From Rhineura floridana (Eukaryota; Chordata; Lepidosauria; Squamata; Rhineuridae), in assembly GCF_030035675.1 (NCBI RefSeq), contig NC_084487.1, forward strand, positions 30,670,474 to 30,734,473: a stretch of 64,000 bases of DNA. Direction: 5' to 3'. Below the pieces are notes generated by a model. The model made no database searches. It saw nothing but the letters and a program-made list of their open reading frames with translations, and was not told the origin of the DNA. The number at the start of each line of letters is the position of its first letter. The first letter of the stretch is position 1. Made by a program: the position numbers and the translations under genes. This document shows, piece after piece, positions 1 to 9,552 of the stretch.

Positions 1-189
1 AGCTAAATAATTCAAATACAGACTAAAAATCATCAGCAGTCCTGCAAAGCACAGTCTCAAGCAAGCTGCGTATAGGCAGACTGGTGGCTCCAATGTTAGT
101 GGGGCAGTAAATCCACCCTGGGTTTTAGTCTGAACTTTGAAGGAGCTATCCAAGGTGCTGAAAGCACAAGCAGAACAGCAGTGTTGGAT

Positions 190-190
<1 letters not shown>
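1..190. repeat. Diverged hAT-type MITE relic (family A)
   Basis: Bases about 70-165 resemble the left half of the palindromic family seen complete at 20401-20567: a segment reading GACTGGTGGCTCCAATG, then GGGGCAGTAAAT and GGTTTTAGTCTGA. The usual CAGTGGAG terminus is not well preserved and no target duplication is visible. Nothing else is recognisable in this stretch. Confidence 0.5.

Positions 191-228
<38 letters not shown>
191..228. repeat. (TAA)n microsatellite
   Basis: About 12 uninterrupted TAA units. L2-type LINE tails often end in such a repeat, but no LINE sequence is recognisable beside this one. Confidence 0.9.
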
Positions 229-537
229 TGTTTATTGTACTAGACAAAGGCCATGAGAAATGTGTTGGATATACATTACAACCCTAACAAAGGTGTTATG
301 GCATAAGACAATGTACCTACCAGTATCTCATATGGTTCCTGGGAAAGGTCTCAGGAAATATCTGCTCAGAAATCCACAATGCATGAGAGACTGCTCTTCC
401 TTGCTTAGTCCCTGTGTGCGTTGGTTTGACCTCTCCTACATTGAGCACACACCTTTAAACAAGCCCAAATCAAATGTGAGAATTAGACCCCCTCTTTCTT
501 TTGTGTTCTGGATAAAGGAGAGATTCAAAGACCCTGC
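229..537. other. Stretch with no recognised feature
   Basis: Unique-looking DNA. An open frame of 121 codons (260-625, +) runs through it and into the next MITE relic. It shows no domain and no codon-like bias and is probably chance. Confidence 0.5.
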
Positions 538-735
538 CCCCATCTGCACTATACATTTAAAGCAGCATCACACAATTTTAAACAGTCATGGCTTCATTCA
601 AAGAATCCTGGGAACTCTAGTTTGATAAGGGTGCTCAGAGTAGTTAGGAGACCCCTCTTCCCCTCACAGAGCTCCAATTCCCAGAGGGCCTGGTAAGAGG
701 GGTTGACTGTGGAACCACTCTGTGAACTGGAGTTC
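538..735. repeat. MITE relic, family E (CCCCATCTGCA terminus)
   Basis: Starts with CCCCATCTGCA followed by TTTAAA, a CAGTCATGGCTTC block, AATCCTGGGAACTCTAGTTTG, and later TTAGGAGACCCCTCTTCCCCTCACAG with TCCAATTCCCAGAG. The same blocks in the same order occur on both sides of the CR1 insertion at 50866-51362. The right terminus is missing here, because CR1 sequence begins at about 735. Confidence 0.6.
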
Positions 736-1059
736 TGGTCACCTTACCTCAAGAAGGATATTGTAGAGCTGGGAAACGTACAGACCAGGGCAATCAAAAT
801 GATCAAGGGAACAAGCAGCTCCCCTATGAGGAAAGCTTACAACATTTGGGGCTTCTTGGCTTAGAAAAAAGGCAAGTAAGGAGAGGGGCACGGCAGAAGT
901 ATATATTATTATGCAGGGTGCAGAGAAAAATGTTTTCCTTCCCTCTCACATAATACTGGAATGTGGGGCCATCCAACAAAGCTGAATGTCGGAGGATCCA
1001 GGAAAGTATTTCTTCACCCAGCATGTAGCTAAACTATAGAAACATGTTGCAGTTGATGG
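735..1059 (+). mobile_element. CR1-type LINE 3' part, left half (interrupted copy)
   Basis: The sequence follows the usual CR1 order: a GGTCACCT..CCTCAAGAAGGATATT block, AATGATCAAGG, CCCCTATGAGGAAAGC, then CTCACATAATACTGGAA and a GAAAGTATTTCTTCACCCAGC block. It stops at the Ngaro junction and resumes at 6838. A second copy of this 3' region at 52530-52946 shows the uninterrupted order, which confirms that the two halves belong together. Confidence 0.8.
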
Positions 1060-1498
1060 GTGAAATAAAACGCAGACACATCAGCTTGGGTTGAACAAGG
1101 GCCACTTTATTTAAATTACAGTAAAGAAAGAACCCCAATTTAAAGTGACCTGCAGAGGGAAACCTAGGTGCGGGAACTGTCTATAAGCAAGTAGCTTAGC
1201 ACACAGCTCTCGGGCGACCAGCCCCTTCTGGGACAAGGGCAAGCCCATCTGCTTACCCTTTACCCTAGCCACACCTTGCAGGTGAGTAGGGGGGCCTTCC
1301 CACGTCATCCCCACCCGGGACCGTATAGCCCCTGGGTAGATGAGGATAAGTTGGCCCCAGAAGCAGCCCATATCCCGCTCTAGAGCCGTAAAGCCCTGAG
1401 AGACAGGCCCTCCGGAACCGCCTAAGGGGGCCACCTAGCTGTCCTTACCTATTTCCCTTCCCGCACCTTCCCGCCACCAAAGGGGGACAAATCTCTAT
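1060..1498 (-). other. Ngaro element 3' non-coding region
   Basis: Non-coding tail downstream of the hydrolase ORF in element orientation. It carries AATAAA on the - strand (TTTATT at 1106-1111), a plausible polyadenylation signal close to the 3' end. Ngaro elements usually hold their split direct repeats here. I could not match this region by eye to the 5' region at 6127-6837. Confidence 0.5.
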
Positions 1499-2110
1499 TT
1501 AGTCCCCCTTTACCCCACTGCCGAGAAGCACCTCTCGCAGACATCTCTGCAGGTCTCCCAAAAATAAGTCGTTACCTGCGTCGGACAGGTGAACGCCATC
1601 GGCCCTGTACAGTTCACCCTTCTGTTGCTGAATTTGGGGATGCGGAATGACCAACCCCCCGTGCCCAAGAAGAGCCAACCGAATCTGCCGGTTGACCTTC
1701 TTCCGTGCTCTATCCATCGCCGCTGGATCCCAAACATCACGCCACACCTGGCGTGGAAGCAGGTCTGACCACATCAGACGCACGCAAGGCCAACGCTGCC
1801 TTATCGCTTGCATGTCCTTACATGCCTGTACACTGAGGGCCTTGCCCTTCATCAAGCCAAGGTCATTACCACCCAGATGGATGACCAGCACTTGCGGAAT
1901 TGTCCGCACCAAACCTTGCCGGAACAGAGCGGGTAGGAGCCCCTCCCAACGCATTCCTCGCCGGCCAAGCCACTGTACTGCAGCCCATCCACTGAGGCCC
2001 AACTGCGAGCCCATGCTCGACTTCGCTGCCCTCCGGGCTGCCCAGAAGATCATGCTGTGGCCGCATATAAGGATCTGCGTCTGCTCCGTCCCCGTCCAGC
2101 AACCTGCCAA
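1499..2110 (-). CDS. SGNH hydrolase ORF of the Ngaro element
   Basis: A 203-codon open frame. The GHS at residues 17-19 fits block I of SGNH/GDSL hydrolases, with Ser19 as the likely nucleophile. GGND at 80-83 fits block III, and Asp171/His174 in a DGVHLS motif fits block V, which holds the catalytic Asp-His pair. The family comprises small esterases and lipases, and a hydrolase ORF of this kind is a known accessory part of vertebrate Ngaro elements. Its role in transposition is unknown. It lies last in the element, downstream of the recombinase, and is part of the fossil rather than a host gene. Confidence 0.8.
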   Translation of the reverse strand: MAGCWTGTEQTQILICGHSMIFWAARRAAKSSMGSQLGLSGWAAVQWLGRRGMRWEGLLPALFRQGLVRTIPQVLVIHLGGNDLGLMKGKALSVQACKDMQAIRQRWPCVRLMWSDLLPRQVWRDVWDPAAMDRARKKVNRQIRLALLGHGGLVIPHPQIQQQKGELYRADGVHLSDAGNDLFLGDLQRCLREVLLGSGVKGD

Positions 2111-2149
2111 AACAAATGAAAATTGTTAGGCTTCCGCATTCCCCGCGCT

Positions 2150-2892
2150 CTAGAATGGGCGAATGTAGCCCTTATACGCGTCAGAGGACCATCGTCCCAC
2201 GGCCTGTACTGTCGCCTGGGGAAAACCAAAACCTGCTGCCGTAGAAGCAGCTCCTATTCTAAATGAATGTGTTCCAAATTGTGAGGCATCATAACCCATC
2301 CTATGCAATGCTAGTTTTGTTAAGGCCCAAAATTGATAAATGGAAAGAGGGGCCATGTTCACATGCGTAAATAAATAGCCTTCGGCTGATCCCCTTGTTC
2401 TTAGGAAATCATTTAAAGCCCGTACTGGGCAGAGGTGAGGCTCTGATGATGGGGCCAAGCGCACCTGTCTCCCTTTATATTTTTGGTCCGTTTTAGACCA
2501 TCTTAAAGTTATACAAGCGCAGCCTCCTTCTATGGAGACATCCGAAAACTGGAGGGCACGTCGAGACGTGTCATGTTTAGAGCCAGCCACCACCTCACTG
2601 ATCCGAAAGGCTCCAAAAAATAGCGTAAAGGCTACTGCCCGGAATAGCTTGGCCTCATAATTAGTGTTACAGACCGTTTTCCCCTGGTGAACCATCCCTA
2701 GTATCATGTCCAGTGAGAAAGGTCGCCGGAAATCAGGTGGGGCGGGTGTTCCTTAGCCCATCCAGCCAGCATGCGTCGTACCCTGAAGTCCTCGCTATGG
2801 TCCAGAAAACCACCTGCCTTTGCTGAAAAGGCAAGCCCCGCCAGCTTACCTTGCAGTGTTCGGACTGACAGGCCCCGTTTCCTGCCATCCAC
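2150..2892 (-). pseudogene. Tyrosine recombinase region of the Ngaro element
   Basis: Encodes a phage-integrase-fold (tyrosine) recombinase, the enzyme DIRS-group elements use to insert a circular cDNA. The conserved first Arg is in FGAFRISEVV, the His-x-x-Arg box is in THSFRIGAAS, and a GRWSSDAYKGYIR segment carries the expected Trp and candidate nucleophilic Tyr. This region separates Ngaro/DIRS from LTR retrotransposons, which carry a DDE integrase. It lies between the RNase H domain and the hydrolase ORF and is counted with the broken element. Confidence 0.8.
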
Positions 2893-3020
2893 TAGGAATT
2901 CAAGCAGGTGACTTACCGGAATAGGCTACTCTGGCGCATAGCCTTTGGAGGCCCAGAAGTCCTGCATGTCCCTACCTGCTCTCTGGTAACTGTTGAGCGT
3001 ACTGGGGGCAATGGAAAGGC

Positions 3021-4841
3021 TTATGGCTCTCTCTGACTCTGCTCTCCAATCTCCCATAGCGCAGGGGGCACGGCTTCTGGCTGAGCCCTGGCCAGCGGCG
3101 CCAGCTGACAGAAACGTTCCATCTGGTTCCGTGACAGAGCATCAGCAACACCATTGTCAATGCCAGGAACATGCCGTGCCCGAAAAAGAATATTAAAACG
3201 CAGGCACTGGAGAACAAAAGCCCGGACAAGACCCATAACCCTGGCATTCCTAGATGTGAGGGAATTGATAACATGTACTGTAGCCATGTTATCACACCAG
3301 AAGTGGACTGTGGAGTTCTGCAACTCCACAGCCCACAAATAGACTGCTGCCACTATAGGGAAAAATTCCAAAAAGGTCAGATCCTTGTCTAGACCCCCCT
3401 GAACCCATATCTGTGGCCATTGTCCCTTACACCAGGAAGACCCAAAGACTACCCCAAAGCCATAACCCCCAGATGCATCAGAATGGACCTGTAGCTCAGC
3501 CTCCAGGAGTCGGTCCTGCCTCCAAAAGGATGTACCGTTAAAATCCTGCAGAAAGGAGGACCACACAGCCAGGTCGGCGCGTAAAGCCGTTGTAACCCAA
3601 AATCGATGGTGGGGTCGTGAGAGCCCAACCATGGCCTCATATACACGCCTCAAAAATGCTCTACCAGGCGCTATGACCCTGCACGCAAAGTTAAGATGCC
3701 CTGCTAGCTCCTGGAGTGTAGAAAGGAAAACTTTCTTCGCCCTTACAACTTCATTTATCCTGGTGTGGAGGGTTAGCAGCTTGTTTTGGGGTAGCCTACA
3801 GCATTGCTGCTCAGAATCAATTTCGATGCCTAAAAAAGTCAGAACTGGAGCAGGTCCCTCCGTCTTTTCTATGACTAAAGGAACCCCCAGTTCTTCGGTC
3901 AAATCCTGAAACTGGGCCATTAGGTGTAGGCATTCGCCTGTACCAGCCCCACCCGCAAATAGAAAATCATCCACATAATGAACGACAGAAGTCCTGCCTG
4001 CCTTATGTTTGATTGCCCATTCTAAAAAAGTGCTGAAGTGCTCAAAAACTGTGCAAGAGATTGAGCATCCCATAGGCAAGGCGCGGTCCACATAAAATTT
4101 GTTGGCGAAACTAAAGCCCAGCAGGTCAAAATCTGCTGGGTGGACGGGCAGTAGTCGGAAAGCGGACTTAATGTCACACTTGCCCATTAATGCTCTTATA
4201 CCACAGGCCCGAACCATGCGCACCGCAGAGTCGAATGATGTGTAGTGGACCGTACATAGGCTGTCAGGAATGAAGTCATTAACTGAGTGTCCACGCGGGT
4301 GGGACAAGTGGTGAATAAGCCTATACTCCCCTACCACCTTCTTGGGTACAATCCCTAATGGGGATACTCGAAGGTTAGGGAGAGGGGGTGATTGGAACGG
4401 GCCAAGCACCCGCCCTGCTTGCACTTCTTTGTCGATTTTCAATCGCACTATTGACTCCCTGCCTATGACAGATTTTAGATTTTGGGACATGTAAGAAACC
4501 CTAGGACCGTTGTAGGGAATTCGAAAGCCTGACAAAAAACCATTAAAAAGAAAACAGGCATCTCCAGCTACTGGATAACCGGCTAACAAGCCCTGTAAAA
4601 CATGTAGCTTAATTGGGGAGGGGCCCTTTTCCCTGATTGGCCCCAGGTGGGGGCTGTTTTCTGCCCCATTGCTGGTCCCTGCCGCCTCCCCTGTATGACC
4701 TGCCTCTGCTGCAGGCGGTGGAAGGGTGTGAGGCTCCACAAATGGCACACTCGTGTCGGAAACGACACGGGTTGCGATTGCAGGTTCCTCGGGCATTGAA
4801 TTCCCAGCATAGCAGCCATTGTTGAACCCCTTGCCCCGCAT
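3021..4841 (-). CDS. Reverse transcriptase-RNase H ORF of the Ngaro element
   Basis: A 606-codon open frame. The RT fingers and palm span about residues 130-345, with motif A Asp223 in KCDIKSAF and the catalytic YVDD at 289-292. RNase H covers about 452-571, with the acidic residues Asp455 (HSDASGGYGFG), Glu492 (FLEFFPI), Asp517 (WCDNMA) and Asp567 (NGVADALSR). It overlaps the 3' end of the gag-like ORF in another frame, an arrangement common in DIRS-group elements, where RT is made as a separate or fused product. The first ~80 residues are Pro/Ala-rich, and the true start is uncertain. No integrase domain follows. Confidence 0.88.
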   Translation of the reverse strand: MRGKGFNNGCYAGNSMPEEPAIATRVVSDTSVPFVEPHTLPPPAAEAGHTGEAAGTSNGAENSPHLGPIREKGPSPIKLHVLQGLLAGYPVAGDACFLFNGFLSGFRIPYNGPRVSYMSQNLKSVIGRESIVRLKIDKEVQAGRVLGPFQSPPLPNLRVSPLGIVPKKVVGEYRLIHHLSHPRGHSVNDFIPDSLCTVHYTSFDSAVRMVRACGIRALMGKCDIKSAFRLLPVHPADFDLLGFSFANKFYVDRALPMGCSISCTVFEHFSTFLEWAIKHKAGRTSVVHYVDDFLFAGGAGTGECLHLMAQFQDLTEELGVPLVIEKTEGPAPVLTFLGIEIDSEQQCCRLPQNKLLTLHTRINEVVRAKKVFLSTLQELAGHLNFACRVIAPGRAFLRRVYEAMVGLSRPHHRFWVTTALRADLAVWSSFLQDFNGTSFWRQDRLLEAELQVHSDASGGYGFGVVFGSSWCKGQWPQIWVQGGLDKDLTFLEFFPIVAAVYLWAVELQNSTVHFWCDNMATVHVINSLTSRNARVMGLVRAFVLQCLRFNILFRARHVPGIDNGVADALSRNQMERFCQLAPLARAQPEAVPPALWEIGEQSQREP

Positions 4842-6126
4842 TAGAGCGGGGAAGGGTGGCGGTCGATTGCCTGCTGATAAGATGCCCGCTATCGCACCTA
4901 TCTCCAGTCATGGCACGGGCCGCAGTCATAAACTGCAGCCATAGCTCGGGTTCCTTCTTGTCCCATGGAAGGGTCACATCGCACGCCGCCCGCATACGAA
5001 ATGCCTCTTCGTAAGACAGCCAAGCCAGCCCAGAGAATTCTATATACGCCCTATATGTTATGTCTAGATACTTAAAGAGAGACAATGCCCTTTGAGGCTG
5101 TCTCTCGATCAGCACTCCTGCGTATATCAAATACGCTGGTAGCCAATTAGCCCAGGTGCGGTCGATTCTTCTGCGCCTGGGCCTGTCTATGTCACTCTCA
5201 GTCTCCTTATCTTTGTCTCTCTTGGGGTGCTCCCTATAAAGTAGCGAAAAGACATCCACGTACTCTCCCTTCCAAATTTTTTCTTTTGTGGAAGGGAGCA
5301 GGTGGAAACCCAAGGTGACCGATGTATTCCCAAAAGGGATAGCATTACTTGCCACCGACCCTAAAGGGTCTGAACTATGATAGGGACTTGCAGTTGTGGT
5401 TGGCTGCATCTGTGCAGCACCTAAAACAGCTGTTGTAGCCGGCCCCTCAGATGACACCGCTGATGTCATCCCCTGTCCATTACCTGCCTGTTGCCAGATT
5501 TGGCTGCATGCAGCCTGGAGAGACGGTAGAGATCCTCCCTGAGGAGACCACCGCAAACCTGTAGACCGAGAAGCCTGAGCAGACCAGGCAGACTCACCCG
5601 CTCCTACCAGCTGCCCAGTCAGAGATGATATCATGCCAGCCTGGGGTGCAGTTATTTCACTGCCGGTCCCCACTGCCGCTGTTGGAGTAGGGGGAGCCAC
5701 CAGCCCATCGCTGACCATCTGTGTGGAATCAGGAGGTGTTTCAAGCGCCTCAAGCCTCGCTAAAACCAATGCAAGGATATCACGGTTAGACCCTTGCTGT
5801 TGACCCTTAAGTGTGCCACCATGAGCCTTGGTAGTAGCTCGCTTTGGCCTGGTGACCCCCCCAGTGGAAGTTCTAGGACTGGCAGCGTCGTTTAAAGCAG
5901 TTGGGGTAAACCTGGGCGCAGGGGTTGGCATCACCCTCCCTCGCTGCTCTAATGCCTCAAGGCGTGCTAAGATGGCAGCCCATGGTGGTGCCTCCTCCTC
6001 GTCCGAGGAGCCAGGCGCCGGGGAGGTGTTTTTGTGGAGGCCTGGAGGCTCTCCCCTTACCTTTTGCCCCCCCTTTTCCTTTTTTGGATGGCATGACAGT
6101 TGTCTTGGTTTTTTAAACCAATCCAA
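4609..6126 (-). CDS. Gag-like ORF of the Ngaro element
   Basis: A 505-codon open frame. The N-terminal third is basic and low in complexity, with two copies of a LARLEALE motif that could form short coiled coils. The central part (about 280-430) holds a conserved helical block rich in Trp and Tyr. A cysteine-histidine cluster at about 440-472 combines a CCCH-like finger (CxxxxxxxxCxxxxxCxxxH) with a following CxxC..H..C group. Zinc-binding nucleic-acid domains of this kind are usual in DIRS-group gag proteins. It is the first ORF of the element and overlaps the RT ORF. Confidence 0.75.
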   Translation of the reverse strand: MDWFKKPRQLSCHPKKEKGGQKVRGEPPGLHKNTSPAPGSSDEEEAPPWAAILARLEALEQRGRVMPTPAPRFTPTALNDAASPRTSTGGVTRPKRATTKAHGGTLKGQQQGSNRDILALVLARLEALETPPDSTQMVSDGLVAPPTPTAAVGTGSEITAPQAGMISSLTGQLVGAGESAWSAQASRSTGLRWSPQGGSLPSLQAACSQIWQQAGNGQGMTSAVSSEGPATTAVLGAAQMQPTTTASPYHSSDPLGSVASNAIPFGNTSVTLGFHLLPSTKEKIWKGEYVDVFSLLYREHPKRDKDKETESDIDRPRRRRIDRTWANWLPAYLIYAGVLIERQPQRALSLFKYLDITYRAYIEFSGLAWLSYEEAFRMRAACDVTLPWDKKEPELWLQFMTAARAMTGDRCDSGHLISRQSTATLPRSNAGQGVQQWLLCWEFNARGTCNRNPCRFRHECAICGASHPSTACSRGRSYRGGGRDQQWGRKQPPPGANQGKGPLPN

Positions 6127-6837
6127 AATTATTATTATTATTATTATAAGCTATTTTTACTGGATAGTAAGTGTAATAATATGAGCAATATACAATATAG
6201 GCAATGTGATCTTGCTTGACTGGCTGCAAAAGGAACTTTGAATATTCAAAGTCCAGCAGCCCTTGTTTGAATAGCTGTAGAAAACAGCCTTGAAAAAACC
6301 GGAGTGTGCTCTTGTTTAACAGGCTATAGTAATAGCCTTAGAAGCGGCGCGCCTCCCTCCCCGTCCCACCGTGGGGGGGGTGCGGCCTCGTTTGGTTCCA
6401 CAAGCCTGCAGCCGCTTCTCCGGCCCACCGGAAGATGCCGGAGTCACAAACCCGCGCCTAATGGCGCAGAGGCTGACAGCACAGCCTGTGTTGCCACAGA
6501 TCGGCGCCTCAAAATGGCGCCGATCTCGTCAGTCACGCGGCCTTCCAAAATGGCCGCCGCTGTTCTTCACTGCGCTCTTCTTCGCTCTTCTTCTGCCTGT
6601 CCCACGTCGTCGCGCAGCAAAGAGAGGAAGGTAAGAGGGGCGGTGGGACTTAAATAGTCCTGCCAGCCCCGCCCCTCACCTTACGCATCACGCTTTCGGC
6701 ATCAGTGCGACGCGCGACGCTGCCTTCATTAAAGATGGAGGCAGTGTCTTCACCCCCACCTGCAACCTTGCCCCGCTCATCAGCTGCGCGGCGAGCGGGG
6801 CGCCCTTAGCCAAACTATCTTCTCCCAGAAGTCAGAG
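6127..6837 (-). promoter_or_regulatory. Ngaro element 5' non-coding region with CpG-rich promoter-like block
   Basis: Bases 6330-6830 are far richer in GC and CpG than their surroundings. They contain CCGCCCCTC-type boxes and, on the - strand, a TATTTAAG box at about 6649-6656, suggesting the internal promoter of the element. The stretch 6127-6330 is AT-rich and starts with (ATT)n, and may be a separate small insertion. This was considered as a host CpG island and assigned to the element because it lies inside the two CR1 junctions. Confidence 0.5.
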
Positions 6838-7086
6838 TGATGGCCACCAACTTGTATGGCTTTAAAAGAGAATTATACACAGTCACGGAGGATAAGGCTA
6901 TCAATGGCTACTAGCCTCAATGGCTGTGTTCTCCATTCACCGAGGCAGTATGCTTCTGAATATCAGTTGTTGGGAGTCACTGGTGGGAAGTCCTGCTTGC
7001 AAGTTTCCCATAAGCATCTAGTTGGCCACTGTCGAAACAGAATGCTTGAGTAGGTGGATCTTTGGCCTGTTCCAGCACGGCTCTTC
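6838..7086 (+). mobile_element. CR1-type LINE 3' part, right half (interrupted copy)
   Basis: Resumes the CR1 3' sequence: TGATGGCCACCAACTTG, a GGCTTTAAAAGAGAATTA block, AAGGCTATCAATGGCTACTAG, GCAGTATGCTTCTGAATA, TTGGCCACTG and a GCCTGTTCCAGCACGGCTCTTCT end. Together with 735-1059 it matches the uninterrupted copy at 52530-52946. Confidence 0.8.
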
Positions 7087-7856
7087 TCCAGAAAGGAGTG
7101 TGTGGAAAGCTCTTTCATTCTCCTTCCTCTGTCACTGCTCACTCTCTCATTTGGAGTCAGCAACAATCAGAAGTTGGGATAGAGGGCTTTTCCTCACTTA
7201 CCGTTTATAATGGTATAGTTGCTATTTTCCCCCAGGTTTTGGGTTTTATTTTATTTTTTGCATGCTGCCACATGATGATGTCATTGTTCAGCTAATATTC
7301 TGGAATAATGTACTAAAAAAAATTATTTTTCCTCTGCCTCCGAAAATCCTATGTTTGTGAAAGATCCAGAATGGAACCTTAACATTTTCCTTTGTGTGGC
7401 ATGTGTACAAGGACAACCACTTTCAATGTGGAGGGAGTGGGCATTGGTGGACATGATTTGGAAGACGGCTGTTTCATGCCACTTCCCTCGACCTGGTGGG
7501 AGTTGTCAGTTTGCACTGGGCGCTGTTCTCCTGTGCTGAGGACAACATGACCCATGACAGCAATAATTAACTGCTGATAACATTTAATCATGATAACCAG
7601 GTTCACCATAGCTCAGACAGACACACAGAGTTCCTCTCCTCTGACCTCTTTTCATCTCCTGTAACATTATAAGTTTAGAATTCCAGAATACTAGCATTAT
7701 TTAAAAAAAACATTTGAAATGTCTATCCCCATACACATGCTCATAACTCTGATATTTACTTGCTGGAGGGACATGAGGCTACATAAACCATGGAACTTTT
7801 CTCAGTGTGAATACAACCCACCACTAGTTTGGAAAGGAAAACCCAGCTCTGCATTC
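7087..7856. other. Stretch with no recognised feature
   Basis: AT-rich DNA with short open frames that show no domain. I recognised no repeat family. Confidence 0.4.
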
Positions 7857-8481
7857 AAATAATAATAATAATAATAAATTTAATTTCTTCGTCGCCTATC
7901 TGGCCAATGGCCACTCTAGGCGACTTACAAAATTATTAAAATACAATTAATAAAATACAGTAATACAATAAAAACAATAGATCTACAACAACAATATTAA
8001 AACTGGGTAGGAGGCATTACAATTATATCGATTAACCCTCCCCGGATACCCCGAAGGCCTGCTGAAAAAGCCAGGTCTTTAAGGCTTTCCGAAATACATT
8101 TAGGGAAGAGGCATGCCGGAGATCTTGTGGGAGGGAGTTCCAAAGAGTGGGGGGCGCCACTGAGAATGCCCTCTCTCTTGTACCCGCCAATCTGGCTGTT
8201 TTTGTTGGCGGGATTGAGAGAAGGCCCTGTGTGGCCGATCTTGTCGGGCGGCATAATTGGTGGCGTTGAAGGCACTCTGTGAGATAAACTGGGCCGAAAC
8301 CGTATAGGGATTTAAAGGTCAATACCAACACCTTGAATTGGGCTCGGAAAACAACTGGAAGCCAGTGTAGGTCGAACAACACTGGTGTGATGTGATCTCG
8401 GCGGCGACTATTCGTAAGTAGTCGAGCCGCCGCATTTTGTATCAGTTGTAATTTCTGGACCTCAGCCTCTAGTAAGAGCAA
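7857..8481 (-). mobile_element. L2-clade LINE, 3' end
   Basis: On the - strand the last 149 codons of the ORF2 product are open (8481-8032). They match the C-terminal part of L2-clade polymerases: LQLIQNAAARLLT, HITPVLFDLHWLPV, FKVLVLTFKSLYG and APPTLWNSLP-like blocks. A ~170-bp 3' UTR with GTCGCCTA/TAGGCGAC boxes follows, then a terminal (TTA)n tail at 7857-7878. The copy is 5'-truncated, as is usual for LINEs. A matching tail in the other orientation lies at 43480-45863. Confidence 0.85.
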
Positions 8482-9370
8482 AATGTGACCAAAGGTGCAG
8501 ACAATCAGCTACAAATTCACTCTTGAAAGTGTCAGATCAAACAGTAACCATACCACTATAAATGGTTAGTGCCAAAAGGCATGAAGTTAGGAGGCACCAG
8601 GGTTTAGCAGTGGGGAATGGGCCTCAGCAGTTGCCCAACAATGCAGCTCCCCAGTAAACTGCATAGCTGAGCGAGGGATTGCCCATGGGATTCTCACATC
8701 AAAGCCCACCCTGTGACAGTGCACCAAGCTGGCTCACAGTGGCTGATACGCTCTAGAATGATGCTTGGGGTTATTTTGCTGATTGCAAGGTCAATACCAA
8801 TTTAGAAAAGAAGATGTCTCTTTGCGGTTATTTCTCCATCTGTCTTGATAACATCTGAAAAGTACATTGGCTGAAATCCAAAGCAAAAAATAATAATAAT
8901 AAAATCTTTGAGTATGGTTCATTGTGCTCCCTGGACAGGTGCTCTCTGGCACTTTCAGTCTTGCTTATCCAGCCTTGACATCTTAATGTTGCATTTGGAA
9001 AATCAAATCTCATAAAAATCCCTTTTTCACCTCCTCCGATGGCTCAGCTGCAGGACAACTGTGTTTAGCAAGCCCAGTGGCTCTCCTTCTAATTTCCACA
9101 GTGCTAACAATCAGCATAAATAGGACAGCTTTCTTGATAGTGTGAAATCCACCAGCAGCTTGAAACAAGAGAGAGAGAGGTGATTTTTTGAGATGTAGAG
9201 AGGAAGCAGCTGGAATGTGTTTTCCCTTTTTAAATTTAAACAGGACTGTAACCTTTATTTGATTAAGACCCCTTTCAATCGACTAAGTATTCCCATATAA
9301 CAGGGTAACACAAAATTGTTATAGATGTTCATTTTTAAATTAAAGAACTTATACAAATTGTAGATGGAAA
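8482..9370. other. Stretch with no recognised feature
   Basis: No repeat family or coding exon recognised. A short (AAT)n run lies near 8890. Confidence 0.4.
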
Positions 9371-9441
9371 ACACCATCTTAGAAGAGGCATCTCCCCTTC
9401 ACTCTCACACAGAAGGGGTGATGCCTCTTCTAAAATGGTGT
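9371..9441. repeat. Near-perfect 30-bp hairpin
   Basis: Left arm 9371-9400 and right arm 9412-9441 are reverse complements at about 28 of 30 positions, around an 11-bp loop. A CR1 3' tail begins 12 bp beyond the right arm. No flanking duplication was found. Confidence 0.75.
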
Positions 9442-9452
9442 GTGCTGTGACA

Positions 9453-9552
9453 TAGAATCAAAGAATCAGAACTGTAGAGTTGGAAGGGGCCTATGAGGCC
9501 ATCAAGTCCAACCCCCTGCTTAATGCAGGAATCCAACCTAAAGCATACCTTC
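9453..9552 (-). mobile_element. CR1 LINE 3' terminal fragment
   Basis: Reads TAGAATCAAAGAATCAGAA, then GAGTTGGAAGGGGCC, AAGTCCAACCCCCTG and AATGCAGGAATCCAA. These are the standard 3' end blocks of CR1 on the - strand, including the short ATTCTATGA-like terminal repeats. Confidence 0.8.

Larger units (their letters stand above)
1060..6837 (-). mobile_element. Ngaro-type (DIRS group) tyrosine-recombinase retrotransposon, fossil
   Basis: About 5.8 kb on the - strand, with parts in the order 5' region, gag-like ORF, overlapping RT-RNase H ORF, tyrosine recombinase and SGNH hydrolase. This part list, with a recombinase in place of an integrase and with an SGNH hydrolase, is characteristic of vertebrate Ngaro elements. 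It sits inside a CR1 LINE copy whose halves flank it. The hexamer TGATGG occurs at both junctions (1054-1059 and 6838-6843); this is either a short duplication or shared homology, and DIRS-group elements usually make no target duplication. The long open regions suggest a fairly young insertion. It is broken, with roughly one to three breaks. Split terminal repeats typical of the group were not resolved by eye, so the exact ends are provisional. Confidence 0.85.

Noticed and set aside
1111-1434. 107-codon open frame in the Ngaro 3' region
   Set aside because: No recognised domain, and the region is non-coding in related elements.
6304-6830. Host CpG island or gene promoter
   Set aside because: The GC-rich block lies inside the two junctions of the Ngaro element and fits its 5' region.
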